A stretch of 64,000 nt of DNA. Source: Flavobacteriaceae bacterium Ga0077528 (lineage in GTDB: Bacteria > Bacteroidota > Bacteroidia > Flavobacteriales > Flavobacteriaceae). Both the position numbers and the translations under genes were made by a program. The notes beneath the pieces are model-generated. The model saw nothing but the letters and a program-made list of their open reading frames with translations, did not search any database and was not told the origin of the DNA. Below are positions 35,181 through 42,831 of the stretch, in pieces (position 1 is the first letter of the stretch; every line of letters starts with the position of its first letter). The stretch lies in assembly GCA_001464475.1 (NCBI GenBank), contig LNDX01000011.1, positions 1 to 64,000 on the forward strand, written 5' to 3'.

Positions 35181-36470
35181 TTAATTATTTTGTAAGGTAT
35201 CTAACATTGCTTTGGCTTTTAACAAACATTCATCATATTCCTGCTCTGGAACTGACTTTGAAGTTATGGCACTTCCTACAGAAAATGAAACATATTGCAA
35301 TTTTTCATTGTACAAAATGCTTCTTATGACTACGTTAAAATCAAAGTCACCATTGGGAGTAAAATAACCTACTGCACCACTGTACAAACCTCGCTTGGTT
35401 TCTTCTAAATCTTCAATGATGTTCATTGCCGAAATCTTTGGAGCTCCAGTCATACTGCCCATTGGAAAAGTAGTTTGCAACAACGCTGTTGACGATGTAG
35501 TGCCTTCAACTTCTGAAACAATAGTTGAAATCATTTGATGCACTTGTTTGAAGGTGTAAATGCCACACAACTCCTCTACTTGAACTGAACCTCTGGTAGC
35601 TGTTTTAGACAAATCATTACGAACCAAATCAACAATCATGATGTTTTCTGAACGCTCTTTTTCGTTATTGGAAAGCTCTTTCTTAAGAAGCGCATCTTGT
35701 TCTAAATCAAAACTTCGTCTTGCTGTTCCTTTTATGGGTTGTGAAATCACTTTATTTCCTTCTCTTTTCAAATAGCGCTCTGGAGAAGCACACATTAAAT
35801 AATCGGTGTTGTTTTTGAAATATACTGCAAATGGTGGCTCCGAAATGGCATTCAATTTTTGATAAATGGTAACTGGATTTATTATCGCATTTTCAGCATA
35901 AAACTCCATACAAAAATTAGCTTCATAAATATCGCCACGATGAATATGATGCAACATTTTGCCCACTTTAGAAAGATAATCATCTTTAGAAATGCGTTGC
36001 TGAATAGCTACTTCCGAATGTTGGGTACTGAAAACAGAACACTGGTTGATTTCTTCAATATCCGAAGTCATTTCATCATCACACAAATACAAATAGTGCA
36101 GCTCTAGTTGATTTCCTTTCAATAAAAACAACTTTTTGGGTTGAAAGAAAAACAAATCAGGAAAGTGCAAACCATCATAATTGTTGGAATGTAAATCTTC
36201 AATATCGTTTTTTAAATCGTAAGATAAATAACCAAACAACCAATCGTTGGATTGACTTTGATATTGATGTAAATCTTCAAATGACTTATCAAAATCGGTT
36301 TTTATTGAGGTAAAAGCATCAACGGCAACTACACAATCATAATTAGAATAGTGTTGATGGTATTCATTAGAATCTAAAAAAACCACTTCTCTAAATTGAT
36401 TGGACCACAACAAAAGCTGTTGCTTGAATAATTTAGGGTTTTCAATAGTTCTAGATTGGATTGTTCTCAA
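35181..36470 (-). CDS. pabB: aminodeoxychorismate synthase component I
   Basis: A 429-residue chorismate-utilising enzyme. PIKGT at 245-249, with Lys247, marks PabB rather than TrpE (PIAGT). MIVDLVRNDLSK, FPMGSMTGAPKISAM and YSGAVGYF are also present. It makes 4-amino-4-deoxychorismate for folate synthesis. The start is a TTG at 36468-36470: an in-frame stop lies four codons upstream and no in-frame ATG occurs before the conserved region. No pabA or pabC is adjacent. Confidence 0.92.
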   Translation of the reverse strand: MRTIQSRTIENPKLFKQQLLLWSNQFREVVFLDSNEYHQHYSNYDCVVAVDAFTSIKTDFDKSFEDLHQYQSQSNDWLFGYLSYDLKNDIEDLHSNNYDGLHFPDLFFFQPKKLFLLKGNQLELHYLYLCDDEMTSDIEEINQCSVFSTQHSEVAIQQRISKDDYLSKVGKMLHHIHRGDIYEANFCMEFYAENAIINPVTIYQKLNAISEPPFAVYFKNNTDYLMCASPERYLKREGNKVISQPIKGTARRSFDLEQDALLKKELSNNEKERSENIMIVDLVRNDLSKTATRGSVQVEELCGIYTFKQVHQMISTIVSEVEGTTSSTALLQTTFPMGSMTGAPKISAMNIIEDLEETKRGLYSGAVGYFTPNGDFDFNVVIRSILYNEKLQYVSFSVGSAITSKSVPEQEYDECLLKAKAMLDTLQNN

Positions 36471-36537
36471 AGGAAATTTTTATTTTTTCAAAATTACAAC
36501 AAAAAATATTTTGAGCTAAAATTATAATTTCATTTTT

Positions 36538-36554
36538 TTTGGCACGATTTTTAG
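36538..36554 (+). promoter_or_regulatory. possible degenerate sigma-54 -24/-12 element
   Basis: TTTGGCACGATTTTTAG contains a perfect TTGGCACG -24 block, but the -12 position has AG where GC is expected. It lies about 120 bases before the DUF4349 start. Confidence 0.25.
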
Positions 36555-36672
36555 ACTGCTGAAAATAGGCACAATTACTTCACTTTAAATTAAATTATTA
36601 TTGATAATAAAACTACTTATATCTTACTAGTTAAATACAATTATCTAAATAATAACTTTAATTTTAATTTCT

Positions 36673-37575
36673 ATGAACAAAACCACCAAATTCGTATGGG
36701 CAGTGTTACTTATGGGAACTGTCGTTGCTTGCAAACAAGCAGAAAATGAAAACGCAACTGAAGCGGCTTACAACCAACCAAGTGCTTCTGCAGATTCAAC
36801 AAGTGTAATTTCTTCTTCAGCTGCTGTTGAGCCGAAGAACAGTAATCGAAAGTTTGTTAGAACCGCCGACATCAAATTCAAAGTCAAAAACGTAGCCAAA
36901 TCAACAACAATTATTGAAGATGCCACTACCAAATTTGGTGGATTTGTAACCTACACCAACCTTCAAAGCCATATAAATGAGGAAGACAAAACAAAAGTAA
37001 GTCCCGATAGTACACTTGTAACCACAAAATATAATGTTGACAACAATATTACTATTAGAGTTCCAAACACCCAATTGGATACCGTTGTAAAAAGTATAGC
37101 TAAGCAAATTGATTTTCTAAACTTTCGCGTTATTAAAGCCGATGATGTTACGCTTCAAATGTTGTCTAATAAAATGGCTCAAAAAAGAAGTACTGTTACC
37201 GAAAAGAGAATTGCAACTGCTATTGATGAGAAAGGCAAAAAACTAAATCAGGTGATAGATGCCGAAGAAAATTTAGATACAAAAAAAGAACAAAATGATG
37301 CTAAAACAATAGAAAACTTATCCTTGCAAGACCAAGTGAATTTTAGCACACTAACACTGCAAATCTATCAAGATCAAACCGTCAAACAAGAAATGGTTGC
37401 CAATGAAAAAAGCACCAACGCCTATCGTCCGAATATCGGACTTCAAATTTGGGATGGTTTAAAAACTGGCTGGTTTATTTTAGAAAGCATTATTTCTTTT
37501 CTAGTTGTGTTTTGGCCTTTTGCTCTTATGGCTTTCTTAGGATATCTGGGTTATAAAAAATATTTGAAAAAGTAA
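36673..37575 (+). CDS. DUF4349 domain lipoprotein
   Basis: A 300-residue protein with a lipobox ending at Cys20 (VVAC). DUF4349 spans about 60-290: the FVRTADIKFKVKNV strand, a long coiled-coil (about 165-215) with TLQMLSNKMAQKRSTVTEK, then SLQDQVNFSTLTLQIYQD. A membrane helix (about 268-292, SIISFLVVFWPFALMAFLGYLGY) is followed by a basic tail. Function unknown in the family; topology is a periplasmic domain held by both lipid and helix. Confidence 0.85.
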   Translation: MNKTTKFVWAVLLMGTVVACKQAENENATEAAYNQPSASADSTSVISSSAAVEPKNSNRKFVRTADIKFKVKNVAKSTTIIEDATTKFGGFVTYTNLQSHINEEDKTKVSPDSTLVTTKYNVDNNITIRVPNTQLDTVVKSIAKQIDFLNFRVIKADDVTLQMLSNKMAQKRSTVTEKRIATAIDEKGKKLNQVIDAEENLDTKKEQNDAKTIENLSLQDQVNFSTLTLQIYQDQTVKQEMVANEKSTNAYRPNIGLQIWDGLKTGWFILESIISFLVVFWPFALMAFLGYLGYKKYLKK

Positions 37576-37598
37576 ATTTGGAATTATAGTCTTACAGA

Positions 37599-37622
37599 AC
37601 CACTCTTAGTAGTGGTTTTTCT
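37599..37622 (+). terminator. terminator of the DUF4349 gene
   Basis: AACCACT (37599-37605) pairs with AGTGGTT (37611-37617), followed by a T run. Confidence 0.8.
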
Positions 37623-37640
37623 ATTTGAATTAAAATTTAT

Positions 37641-37648
37641 TATCTTTG
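37641..37648 (+). promoter_or_regulatory. TAnnTTTG -7 element of the DoxX-like gene
   Basis: TATCTTTG matches the Bacteroidota -7 consensus exactly and lies 28 bases before the start codon. No clear TTTG is placed at the expected -33 distance. Confidence 0.5.
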
Positions 37649-37675
37649 AGAAACTAACCAATAAATTTTAAAACT

Positions 37676-38056
37676 ATGAGAATTGCAATTATTATTGTGA
37701 GATTACTACTTGGTGGCATGATGTTGTTTGCTTCCATTTCTTATTTCTTTAATCTCGGACCGGCACAGCCTCAACCCACTGGTGACATGGCTACACTAAT
37801 GGCAGGTTTTATGGCTTCTAAGTACATTTTCCCTGTAGCAAAAACAATTGAACTGTTGGCAGGATTGACTATAATTTCAGGAAAATTTCTACGTATTGGG
37901 ATTATTGTCCTACTACCTATTAGCATCAATATTTTTCTTATTCATGCGGTAGTTACCAAATCAGATTTACCAATGGCAACAGCTATTTTATTGGCAAACG
38001 TTTTCTTGATTTACGCAAACTGGAACAGCTACAAACATTTATTTGAGTGGAAATAA
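37676..38056 (+). CDS. DoxX-like membrane protein
   Basis: A 126-residue protein with four membrane helices (about 3-22, 47-66, 74-92, 102-120) and a loop LGPAQPQPTGDMATLMAGF. The arrangement resembles the DoxX/DoxD superfamily of small quinone-linked or redox-associated membrane proteins. It has its own promoter and no obvious operon partner. Role unknown. Confidence 0.75.
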   Translation: MRIAIIIVRLLLGGMMLFASISYFFNLGPAQPQPTGDMATLMAGFMASKYIFPVAKTIELLAGLTIISGKFLRIGIIVLLPISINIFLIHAVVTKSDLPMATAILLANVFLIYANWNSYKHLFEWK

Positions 38057-38124
38057 GAACAAGAGTCTCTAAATTTGAAGACTTTATTTAAAGTATAGTA
38101 GCAATTTTTACCAAAACCCAACAA

Positions 38125-38631
38125 ATGAGATATTTAATAACCTTTCTTACAATAACTACTCTTCTTACCTCGAATTTTTCATTTGGTCAGAATAGTAAAA
38201 ACTATAGTTATTTAATTGATTGTTTTAAAAATTCTTCCACTGAAAAAGGTGAAAGAACTATAAATGGAATTGGTAATGTGGAAGAAATTGCTCTAAGTTC
38301 TAATGAGCTCAATGAAACTGGGATTTTATACTTTGAAATTCCAAAAAATAAAAAAGGCAAGTCACTTGTAAAATTAGCTGAATTGGTGACTAATGATTAT
38401 ATAACAACTTGGAAAAACAATTCAAAAGTCTTACTTAATCAAAAATACGAAAATACTAATGCTTGTATAATTGATTTGAGACTTCATATTAAAATTGAAA
38501 ATATTTACATGCAGGTAATTGTTATTAATGATGGTGAAAAGATCTATCAGATAATGTGTTTTAGAGATACTGCAGACGATACTTATTTCAATTCATTAGT
38601 AGATAAAATAAAAGAGCAAAACTGCTTATAA
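38125..38631 (+). CDS. secreted hypothetical protein
   Basis: A 168-residue protein with a signal peptide (about 1-21, ending SFGQ). The mature part has two Cys residues (YLIDCFKN near 32 and ACIIDLRL near 113) plus one near the end, mixed alpha/beta character and no recognised family. It is followed by a terminator. Confidence 0.65.
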   Translation: MRYLITFLTITTLLTSNFSFGQNSKNYSYLIDCFKNSSTEKGERTINGIGNVEEIALSSNELNETGILYFEIPKNKKGKSLVKLAELVTNDYITTWKNNSKVLLNQKYENTNACIIDLRLHIKIENIYMQVIVINDGEKIYQIMCFRDTADDTYFNSLVDKIKEQNCL

Positions 38632-38656
38632 AAACTGTTTTAATATATTTCATACT

Positions 38657-38690
38657 AATGAGCTCGATACTATTTCGGGCTCATTTTTTA
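38657..38690 (+). terminator. terminator after the secreted protein gene
   Basis: AATGAGC (38657-38663) pairs with GCTCATT (38679-38685) and is followed by T residues. Confidence 0.75.
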
Positions 38691-38719
38691 TTATTCCAAA
38701 CTAAATAAAACTAAAAAAC

Positions 38720-38727
38720 TATCTTTG
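38720..38727 (+). promoter_or_regulatory. -7 element of the 46-residue gene
   Basis: TATCTTTG, a perfect TAnnTTTG, lies 12 bases before the ATG at 38740, downstream of the preceding terminator. It indicates that the small gene is transcribed on its own. Confidence 0.55.
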
Positions 38728-38739
38728 CAAAAAAAAGTG

Positions 38740-38880
38740 ATGTACAAATTCTTAGCTAAAATAAACAAAATTTTACTGCCTAGTTTTACCAAACAGCAAT
38801 TGGATTTGGCTAAAGCTAAAAAGTGGCAAATGGCGCTTATTGCTTATCGCTATTATGTAACTTGTCGTGCCATTGACTAA
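38740..38880 (+). CDS. 46-residue conserved flavobacterial small protein
   Basis: A short basic protein (MYKFLAKINKILLPSF, then KQQLDLAKAKKWQMALIAYR, ending TCRAID). It has amphipathic helices and no clear membrane segment. I recall this family from flavobacteria, sometimes wrongly labelled SsrA-binding protein; it is far shorter than SmpB and unrelated in sequence. Support comes from the TATCTTTG promoter, the terminator before it and the well-formed reading frame. Its end overlaps the convergent apt gene by four bases. Confidence 0.7.
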   Translation: MYKFLAKINKILLPSFTKQQLDLAKAKKWQMALIAYRYYVTCRAID

Positions 38881-39389
38881 TAAGTCATCGCAGCAAAAAT
38901 TTCATTGTCACCCAATTTATCTCTTCCGTGAAGGAAAGTTAACTCCATTAGAAAATTGCACTGCACTATTTCTCCTCCCAAGCGTTCTACCAATTCGCAA
39001 ACCGCTTTTGCTGTTCCTCCTGTAGCAAGTACATCATCATGAATAAGCACTCTATCACCTTTTTGAATTGCATCAATATGGATTTCCAAAGTATCGGTGC
39101 CATATTCTAAATCGTAAGTAGCTGAGATCGTTTCGTAAGGCAATTTCTTTGGTTTTCGTACAGGAATGAAACCAACATTTAAAGCTTCGGCTAATAAGAT
39201 TCCGAAGAAGAAACCTCTACTTTCTACTCCAATTACTTTATTAATTTGCTTGTCTTTTAGGGTTGAAAGAAGTAATTCAAGCGTTTCTTGTCTTGCAATA
39301 GGGTTACTAAGCAAAGGTGTAATGTCTTTGAAACCAATTCCAGGTTTCGGAAAATCCTGAATATCACGGATGTATTTTTTAAGTGGCAT
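38877..39389 (-). CDS. apt: adenine phosphoribosyltransferase
   Basis: A 170-residue salvage enzyme that joins adenine to PRPP to give AMP. The start at 39389 (MPLKKYIRDIQDFPKPGI) gives the normal length; the frame extends to 39431 but the added residues run toward the tRNA promoter. IRDIQDFPKPGIGFKDITPL is the family N-terminus, GVESRGFFFG is conserved, and the PRPP loop is VLIHDDVLATGGTAKAV. It is divergent from the tRNA-Arg gene and converges on the 46-residue gene. Confidence 0.96.
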   Translation of the reverse strand: MPLKKYIRDIQDFPKPGIGFKDITPLLSNPIARQETLELLLSTLKDKQINKVIGVESRGFFFGILLAEALNVGFIPVRKPKKLPYETISATYDLEYGTDTLEIHIDAIQKGDRVLIHDDVLATGGTAKAVCELVERLGGEIVQCNFLMELTFLHGRDKLGDNEIFAAMTY

Positions 39390-39415
39390 ATTTTTTAATA
39401 TTATAGTAAATTTGG

Positions 39416-39446
39416 TTTGCAAGTTACACAAATATACTTATATTTG
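39416..39446 (+). promoter_or_regulatory. consensus promoter of tRNA-Arg
   Basis: TTTG (39416-39419), exactly 19 bases, then TATATTTG (39439-39446): a full match to the Bacteroidota primary sigma consensus TTTG-N19-TAnnTTTG. The tRNA begins 13 bases later. Confidence 0.85.
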
Positions 39447-39459
39447 CACCCACAAAAAA

Positions 39460-39533
39460 GGCCTCGTGGCGCAACTGAATAGCGCATCTGATTACGGCTC
39501 AGAAGGTTACTGGTTTGAATCCAGTCGAGGTCA
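39460..39533 (+). tRNA. tRNA-Arg (anticodon ACG)
   Basis: A 74-base cloverleaf: acceptor GGCCTCG pairs with CGAGGTC (one G-U pair), D-stem GCGC/GCGC, anticodon stem TCTGA/TCAGA with loop TTACGGC (anticodon ACG), a five-base variable loop, T-stem ACTGG/CCAGT with loop TTTGAAT, discriminator A at 39533. The 3' CCA is not encoded. The A34 is expected to be converted to inosine to read CGN codons. A consensus promoter precedes it and a terminator follows. Confidence 0.97.
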
Positions 39534-39543
39534 CTTAAGAATG

Positions 39544-39574
39544 AAAAGCTCTGACGATAGTCAGGGCTTTTTTT
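39544..39574 (+). terminator. terminator of tRNA-Arg
   Basis: AAAAGCTCTGAC pairs with GTCAGGGCTTTT (one G-U pair) around GATA, followed by a T run. Confidence 0.85.
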
Positions 39575-39755
39575 GTATCCATTTTTAATTTTGAGCTTGC
39601 TCAAAGAATTAAAAATGGATACAAAAAAAGTTTTTCAATCGCAGATTGAAAAAGCTTTTCATTTCCACTACGGAGCTCATTCTGGAACTTGCGAAGCAAA
39701 ATCCAGAAAAAATACAGATTGAAAAAACCCGATAACGCGGATTTGAAATCCGTGC
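39575..39755. repeat. hairpin-rich repeat block
   Basis: Three separate palindromes lie in 180 bases: GTATCCATTTTTAATT (39575-39590) with its complement at 39607-39622 and an inner TTGAGC/GCTCAA; TTTTTCAATC/GATTGAAAAA (39631-39653); and CGGATTTGAAATCCG (39738-39752). The last, in its AACGCGGATTTGAAATCCGTGCTC context, resembles REP-like units common between genes in Bacteroidota. The CAGATTGAAAAA word also occurs twice. No gene is seen here. Confidence 0.7.
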
Positions 39756-39804
39756 TCACAATAGAAATTAAAACTAAGAGTTCGAAAAACAAGCATCTAA
39801 CAAA

Positions 39805-40197
39805 ATGAAAATAATTCATTTAACATCAGTTTTCATACTATTTTATCAATCATTTTATGGACAAGAAAAAGTTGATTTTGAGCAAAAAACTTTTGATTTT
39901 TATAAAGATTCAATACTACCTAAAACTTCATCAAAAATTAATTTTGTAGTTAAGGTTCAAGATTACAACTACTGGGAATCTGACTGTTCACAAAAATTCA
40001 ATCTTAAATGGCAAGATACAATTGTTAGTGGAACAAATAATTTGGATGTAAAAGATATAATTATAGCTGAAGACAAAAAATTTAAAAAATTTAAGCACTT
40101 TAAAAAAGGTGATTATCCAAAAACTTTTGTTATAGCTAATCTAAAAAAAAGTGAAAACCAAAACTTTGTCACTAATGTTGAAACCTATAAAAAATGA
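39805..40197 (+). CDS. secreted hypothetical protein, truncated by an A-run frameshift
   Basis: A 130-residue protein with a signal peptide (about 1-20, ending SFYGQ). The mature part includes YKDSILPKTSSKINFVVKV, VQDYNYWESDC and GDYPKTFVIANLKK. The frame stops right after a run of six A at 40189-40194. Removing one A continues the reading as YKNEVISYLFEMD and a further 20-odd residues to a natural stop at 40279, so the full-length ancestor is about 157 residues. The family is not recognised. Confidence 0.6.
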   Translation: MKIIHLTSVFILFYQSFYGQEKVDFEQKTFDFYKDSILPKTSSKINFVVKVQDYNYWESDCSQKFNLKWQDTIVSGTNNLDVKDIIIAEDKKFKKFKHFKKGDYPKTFVIANLKKSENQNFVTNVETYKK

Positions 40198-40279
40198 AGT
40201 CATAAGTTATCTTTTTGAAATGGATATTTATGGCAAAATTAAAAATTGGTGTAAAGGAAAGTGGATTGGAGAAAATTAA
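40190..40279 (+). pseudogene. frameshifted C-terminal end of the secreted protein gene
   Basis: In the +1 frame relative to the preceding gene, codons from the A run to TAA at 40277-40279 read as protein-like sequence with YLFEMDIYGKIKNWC and GKWIGEN. It has no start signal of its own. Together with the preceding gene it looks like one gene broken by a one-base indel in a homopolymer. Confidence 0.6.
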
Positions 40280-40311
40280 AGTTTTACATTAGCTAAAATT
40301 TAAAAACCTTT

Positions 40312-41049
40312 ATGACTTTTCCTTTTCAGTTTGATTTCTTTGGCGAAAAAGTATATTATCATTTTATATTTGAAACCTTAGCGTTCTTTATTGGTGTTCG
40401 CTTATATTATTATCACAAAAGAGGAATAACCGATACCATTTCCGATATCAATCGCCTTTGGATTATGTTGGGCGCGATGGTTGGTGCGCTCGTTGGTTCG
40501 AGAGTTTTGGCCATGCTCGAAAATCCATCCGAAATTGCAAATCAAACCTTACTCACATTCTATCAAAACAAAACCGTTGCCGGAGGATTTCTCGGCGGAT
40601 TGTTTGGCGTAGAACTTTTTAAGAAATTTATTGGAGTCAAAACCGCCTCTGGAGATATTTATGTCATTCCAATAATCGTAGCACTTTTTATTGGAAGAAT
40701 TGGTTGTTTCTCAATGGGAATCGCCGAACCAACCTACGGAATTGAAACCACCTTCTTCACCGGAATGAATCTTGGTGATGGAAAATTGCGTCATCCTGTG
40801 GCGTTGTATGAAATGACTTATATGGTTTTGCTTTTGTTACTTTTCAGAAAAATAAAAAATGTAGATTTGATTAATGGCGACCGATTCAAACTCTTTATGG
40901 TTTTATACTTTTTGTATCGTTTTTCCGTTGAATTTATAAAACCGTATCAACCTTTATTTTTACATTTGAGTAGCATTCAATGGAGCGCGATTTTTATATT
41001 TGTTTATTACTATAAATTTATTTTAAGATTATTTAATTATGCCAAATAG
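40312..41049 (+). CDS. Lgt-like membrane protein (prolipoprotein diacylglyceryl transferase family)
   Basis: A 245-residue protein with about seven membrane helices and the Lgt layout: YYHFIFETLAFFIG (17-28 region), GALVGSR (58-64), TVAGGFLGGLFGVE (88-101), GRIGCFSMG (128-136), RHPVALYE (160-167) and YRFSVEFIKP (202-211). Lgt transfers diacylglycerol from phosphatidylglycerol to prolipoprotein Cys. Two key positions differ: the essential His of the HGG segment is Leu94, and the Asn of GRxGN is Cys132; Arg64, Arg129, Glu167, Arg203 and Glu207 remain. I infer a divergent paralogue with changed chemistry. It overlaps the radical SAM gene by 11 bases. Confidence 0.85.
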   Translation: MTFPFQFDFFGEKVYYHFIFETLAFFIGVRLYYYHKRGITDTISDINRLWIMLGAMVGALVGSRVLAMLENPSEIANQTLLTFYQNKTVAGGFLGGLFGVELFKKFIGVKTASGDIYVIPIIVALFIGRIGCFSMGIAEPTYGIETTFFTGMNLGDGKLRHPVALYEMTYMVLLLLLFRKIKNVDLINGDRFKLFMVLYFLYRFSVEFIKPYQPLFLHLSSIQWSAIFIFVYYYKFILRLFNYAK

Positions 41050-42427
41050 ACCGTACATATACTACGATTACACCAAATCACTTTGTCCAACTTGTTTAGA
41101 ATTGGTCGATGCCAAAATTGTATTTCAAGACGAAAAAGTTTGGATGCTAAAACATTGCAAAACGCATGGCGATTCACGTTCCATGATTGCTGACGATGTG
41201 GAATATTACAAACAAATTAGAAACTACAACAAGCAATCGGAAGTGCCTTTAAAATTCAATACCAAAGTGCATTATGGTTGTCCGTATGATTGTGGTTTGT
41301 GTACCGATCACGAGCAACATTCGTGTTTGTCGATTGTAGAAGTTACCGATAGATGCAATTTGGCTTGTCCAACGTGTTACGCTTCATCAGCACCAAATTA
41401 TGGACGCCACCGAACGTTGGAAGAAATTGAAAAAATGTTTGACGTAATCGTTGCCAATGAAGGCGAACCTGATGTGGTTCAAATTTCGGGCGGCGAACCA
41501 ACGGTGCATCCGCAGTTTTTTGAAATTATGGATATTGCCAAAAGCAAACCTATCAAACATTTGATGTTAAACACCAACGGAATCCGAATTGCAAAGGATA
41601 TTTCATTTGTAGAAAAACTCGCAAGTTACATGCCTGATTTCGAGATTTATCTGCAATTTGATAGTTTCAAACCCGAAGTTTTAGAAAAATTACGAGGTGA
41701 AGATTTAACCGAAGTGCGTAAGCAAGCCATTGAAAATTTGAATCATTTTAATCTTTCTACAACTTTAGTAATTACGTTACAAAAAGGCGAAAACGATGAT
41801 GAAATTGGTAAAATTCTTGAATATGCTGTAAAACAAAAATGTGTTCGTGGAGTAACGTTTCAACCGACACAAGTCGCCGGACGAAATGACAATTATGATG
41901 ATGCAACAGGAAGAATAACATTGACTGAAGTTCGAAGAAAAATCTATGAGCAATATCCAATTTTCACACCACAAGATTTGATTCCTGTGCCTTGCAATCC
42001 TGATGCTTTATGTATGGCTTATGCTTTGAAAATGGACGATCAAGTAATTCCGATGACTCATTTATTGAATCCCGAAGATTTATTGAATACTACCAAAAAC
42101 ACTATCGTTTATGAAAACGATGAGGATTTAAAAAATCATTTAATAACAATGTTCAGCACTGGAATTTCTGTGGATTGTGCTGAGGATACTTTTGGAGAAT
42201 TAATGTGCTGTTTGCCAAGAGTAAAATCGGATAGTTTGCATTATGATAATTTGTTTAGAATCATCATTATGAACTTTATGGATGCCAGTGATTTTGATGT
42301 TCGAGCGGTAAAAAAATCATGCGTTCATATTGTTGATAAACGCTATAAATTAGTGCCTTTTGAAACGATGAATTTATTTTACAGAGATAATAAAATTGAG
42401 GAAATAAGAGAAAAATTAAATCGATAG
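41039..42427 (+). CDS. radical SAM enzyme of the MJ0619/Tes-like family
   Basis: A 462-residue enzyme. The radical SAM cluster motif is C106xxxC110xxC113 in TDRCNLACPTCYASS, followed by ISGGEPTVHP. Before it are an N-terminal metal-binding-like region, CPTC (16-19) with C40 and H43 in KHCKTHG, and CPYDCGLC (81-88) with DHEQHSC. C-terminal Cys residues occur in PVPCNPDALC, DCAEDTFGELMCC and KKSCVHIV. This Cys pattern is shared with MJ0619-type enzymes, including archaeal tetraether synthase and bacterial membrane-spanning lipid synthases. The overlap with an Lgt-like gene supports a lipid or lipoprotein substrate; that is inference. Confidence 0.85.
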   Translation: MPNRPYIYYDYTKSLCPTCLELVDAKIVFQDEKVWMLKHCKTHGDSRSMIADDVEYYKQIRNYNKQSEVPLKFNTKVHYGCPYDCGLCTDHEQHSCLSIVEVTDRCNLACPTCYASSAPNYGRHRTLEEIEKMFDVIVANEGEPDVVQISGGEPTVHPQFFEIMDIAKSKPIKHLMLNTNGIRIAKDISFVEKLASYMPDFEIYLQFDSFKPEVLEKLRGEDLTEVRKQAIENLNHFNLSTTLVITLQKGENDDEIGKILEYAVKQKCVRGVTFQPTQVAGRNDNYDDATGRITLTEVRRKIYEQYPIFTPQDLIPVPCNPDALCMAYALKMDDQVIPMTHLLNPEDLLNTTKNTIVYENDEDLKNHLITMFSTGISVDCAEDTFGELMCCLPRVKSDSLHYDNLFRIIIMNFMDASDFDVRAVKKSCVHIVDKRYKLVPFETMNLFYRDNKIEEIREKLNR

Positions 42428-42428
42428 T

Positions 42429-42635
42429 ATGGAACATATTTTCAAAATAGCCTTGGTCATCATTTTTGTTTGTGTGATTACTTTTTTTGCAGGCGTTGTA
42501 AAGTTATTTCAAAACAAAGATTCAAATTCGACTGCCATCAAAATGATTTTGTTTTCATTATTAACAATAATAATTATGCTTGTAATAGGAATTTCAGCTT
42601 GTTTTTCAAATTTAAAAATTGGTGGAATTCATTAA
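42429..42635 (+). CDS. two-helix microprotein, copy 1
   Basis: A 68-residue protein with helices at about 5-27 and 38-58 and a short charged loop (FQNKDSNSTAIK). The C-terminus is GISACFSNLKIGGIH. It begins one base after the radical SAM stop and is the first and most divergent member of a tandem family of four. Confidence 0.7.
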   Translation: MEHIFKIALVIIFVCVITFFAGVVKLFQNKDSNSTAIKMILFSLLTIIIMLVIGISACFSNLKIGGIH

Positions 42636-42639
42636 TAGA

Positions 42640-42825
42640 ATGGAAATTATTTCAATGTTGGCAGGACTTTTGTTTTTTATAAGCTTAGTAGGCTTATTGG
42701 TCGGATTTATTTTAGTCTTATCAAAAAAAGAACAAGATAAAAAAGTTGGAATTCAAATTTTACAATATTCAGTTATAGGATTACTTGTTGGTTATGGTAC
42801 CTGTGCTGTACTTTTTAAATGGTAA
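42640..42825 (+). CDS. two-helix microprotein, copy 2
   Basis: A 61-residue protein from the ATG at 42640 (MEIISMLAGLLFF), four bases after copy 1; the frame also opens at 42619 within copy 1, which is unlikely. Two helices flank SKKEQDKKVGIQIL, and the end is GLLVGYGTCAVLFKW. The GIQIL-xYS-GxGTC pattern is shared with copies 3 and 4. Confidence 0.7.
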   Translation: MEIISMLAGLLFFISLVGLLVGFILVLSKKEQDKKVGIQILQYSVIGLLVGYGTCAVLFKW

Positions 42826-42831
42826 AATATT

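Noticed and set aside
39401..39819. Minus-strand frames across the tRNA and repeat block
   Set aside because: They are shadows of the tRNA gene and palindromes and have no protein-like composition or start signals.
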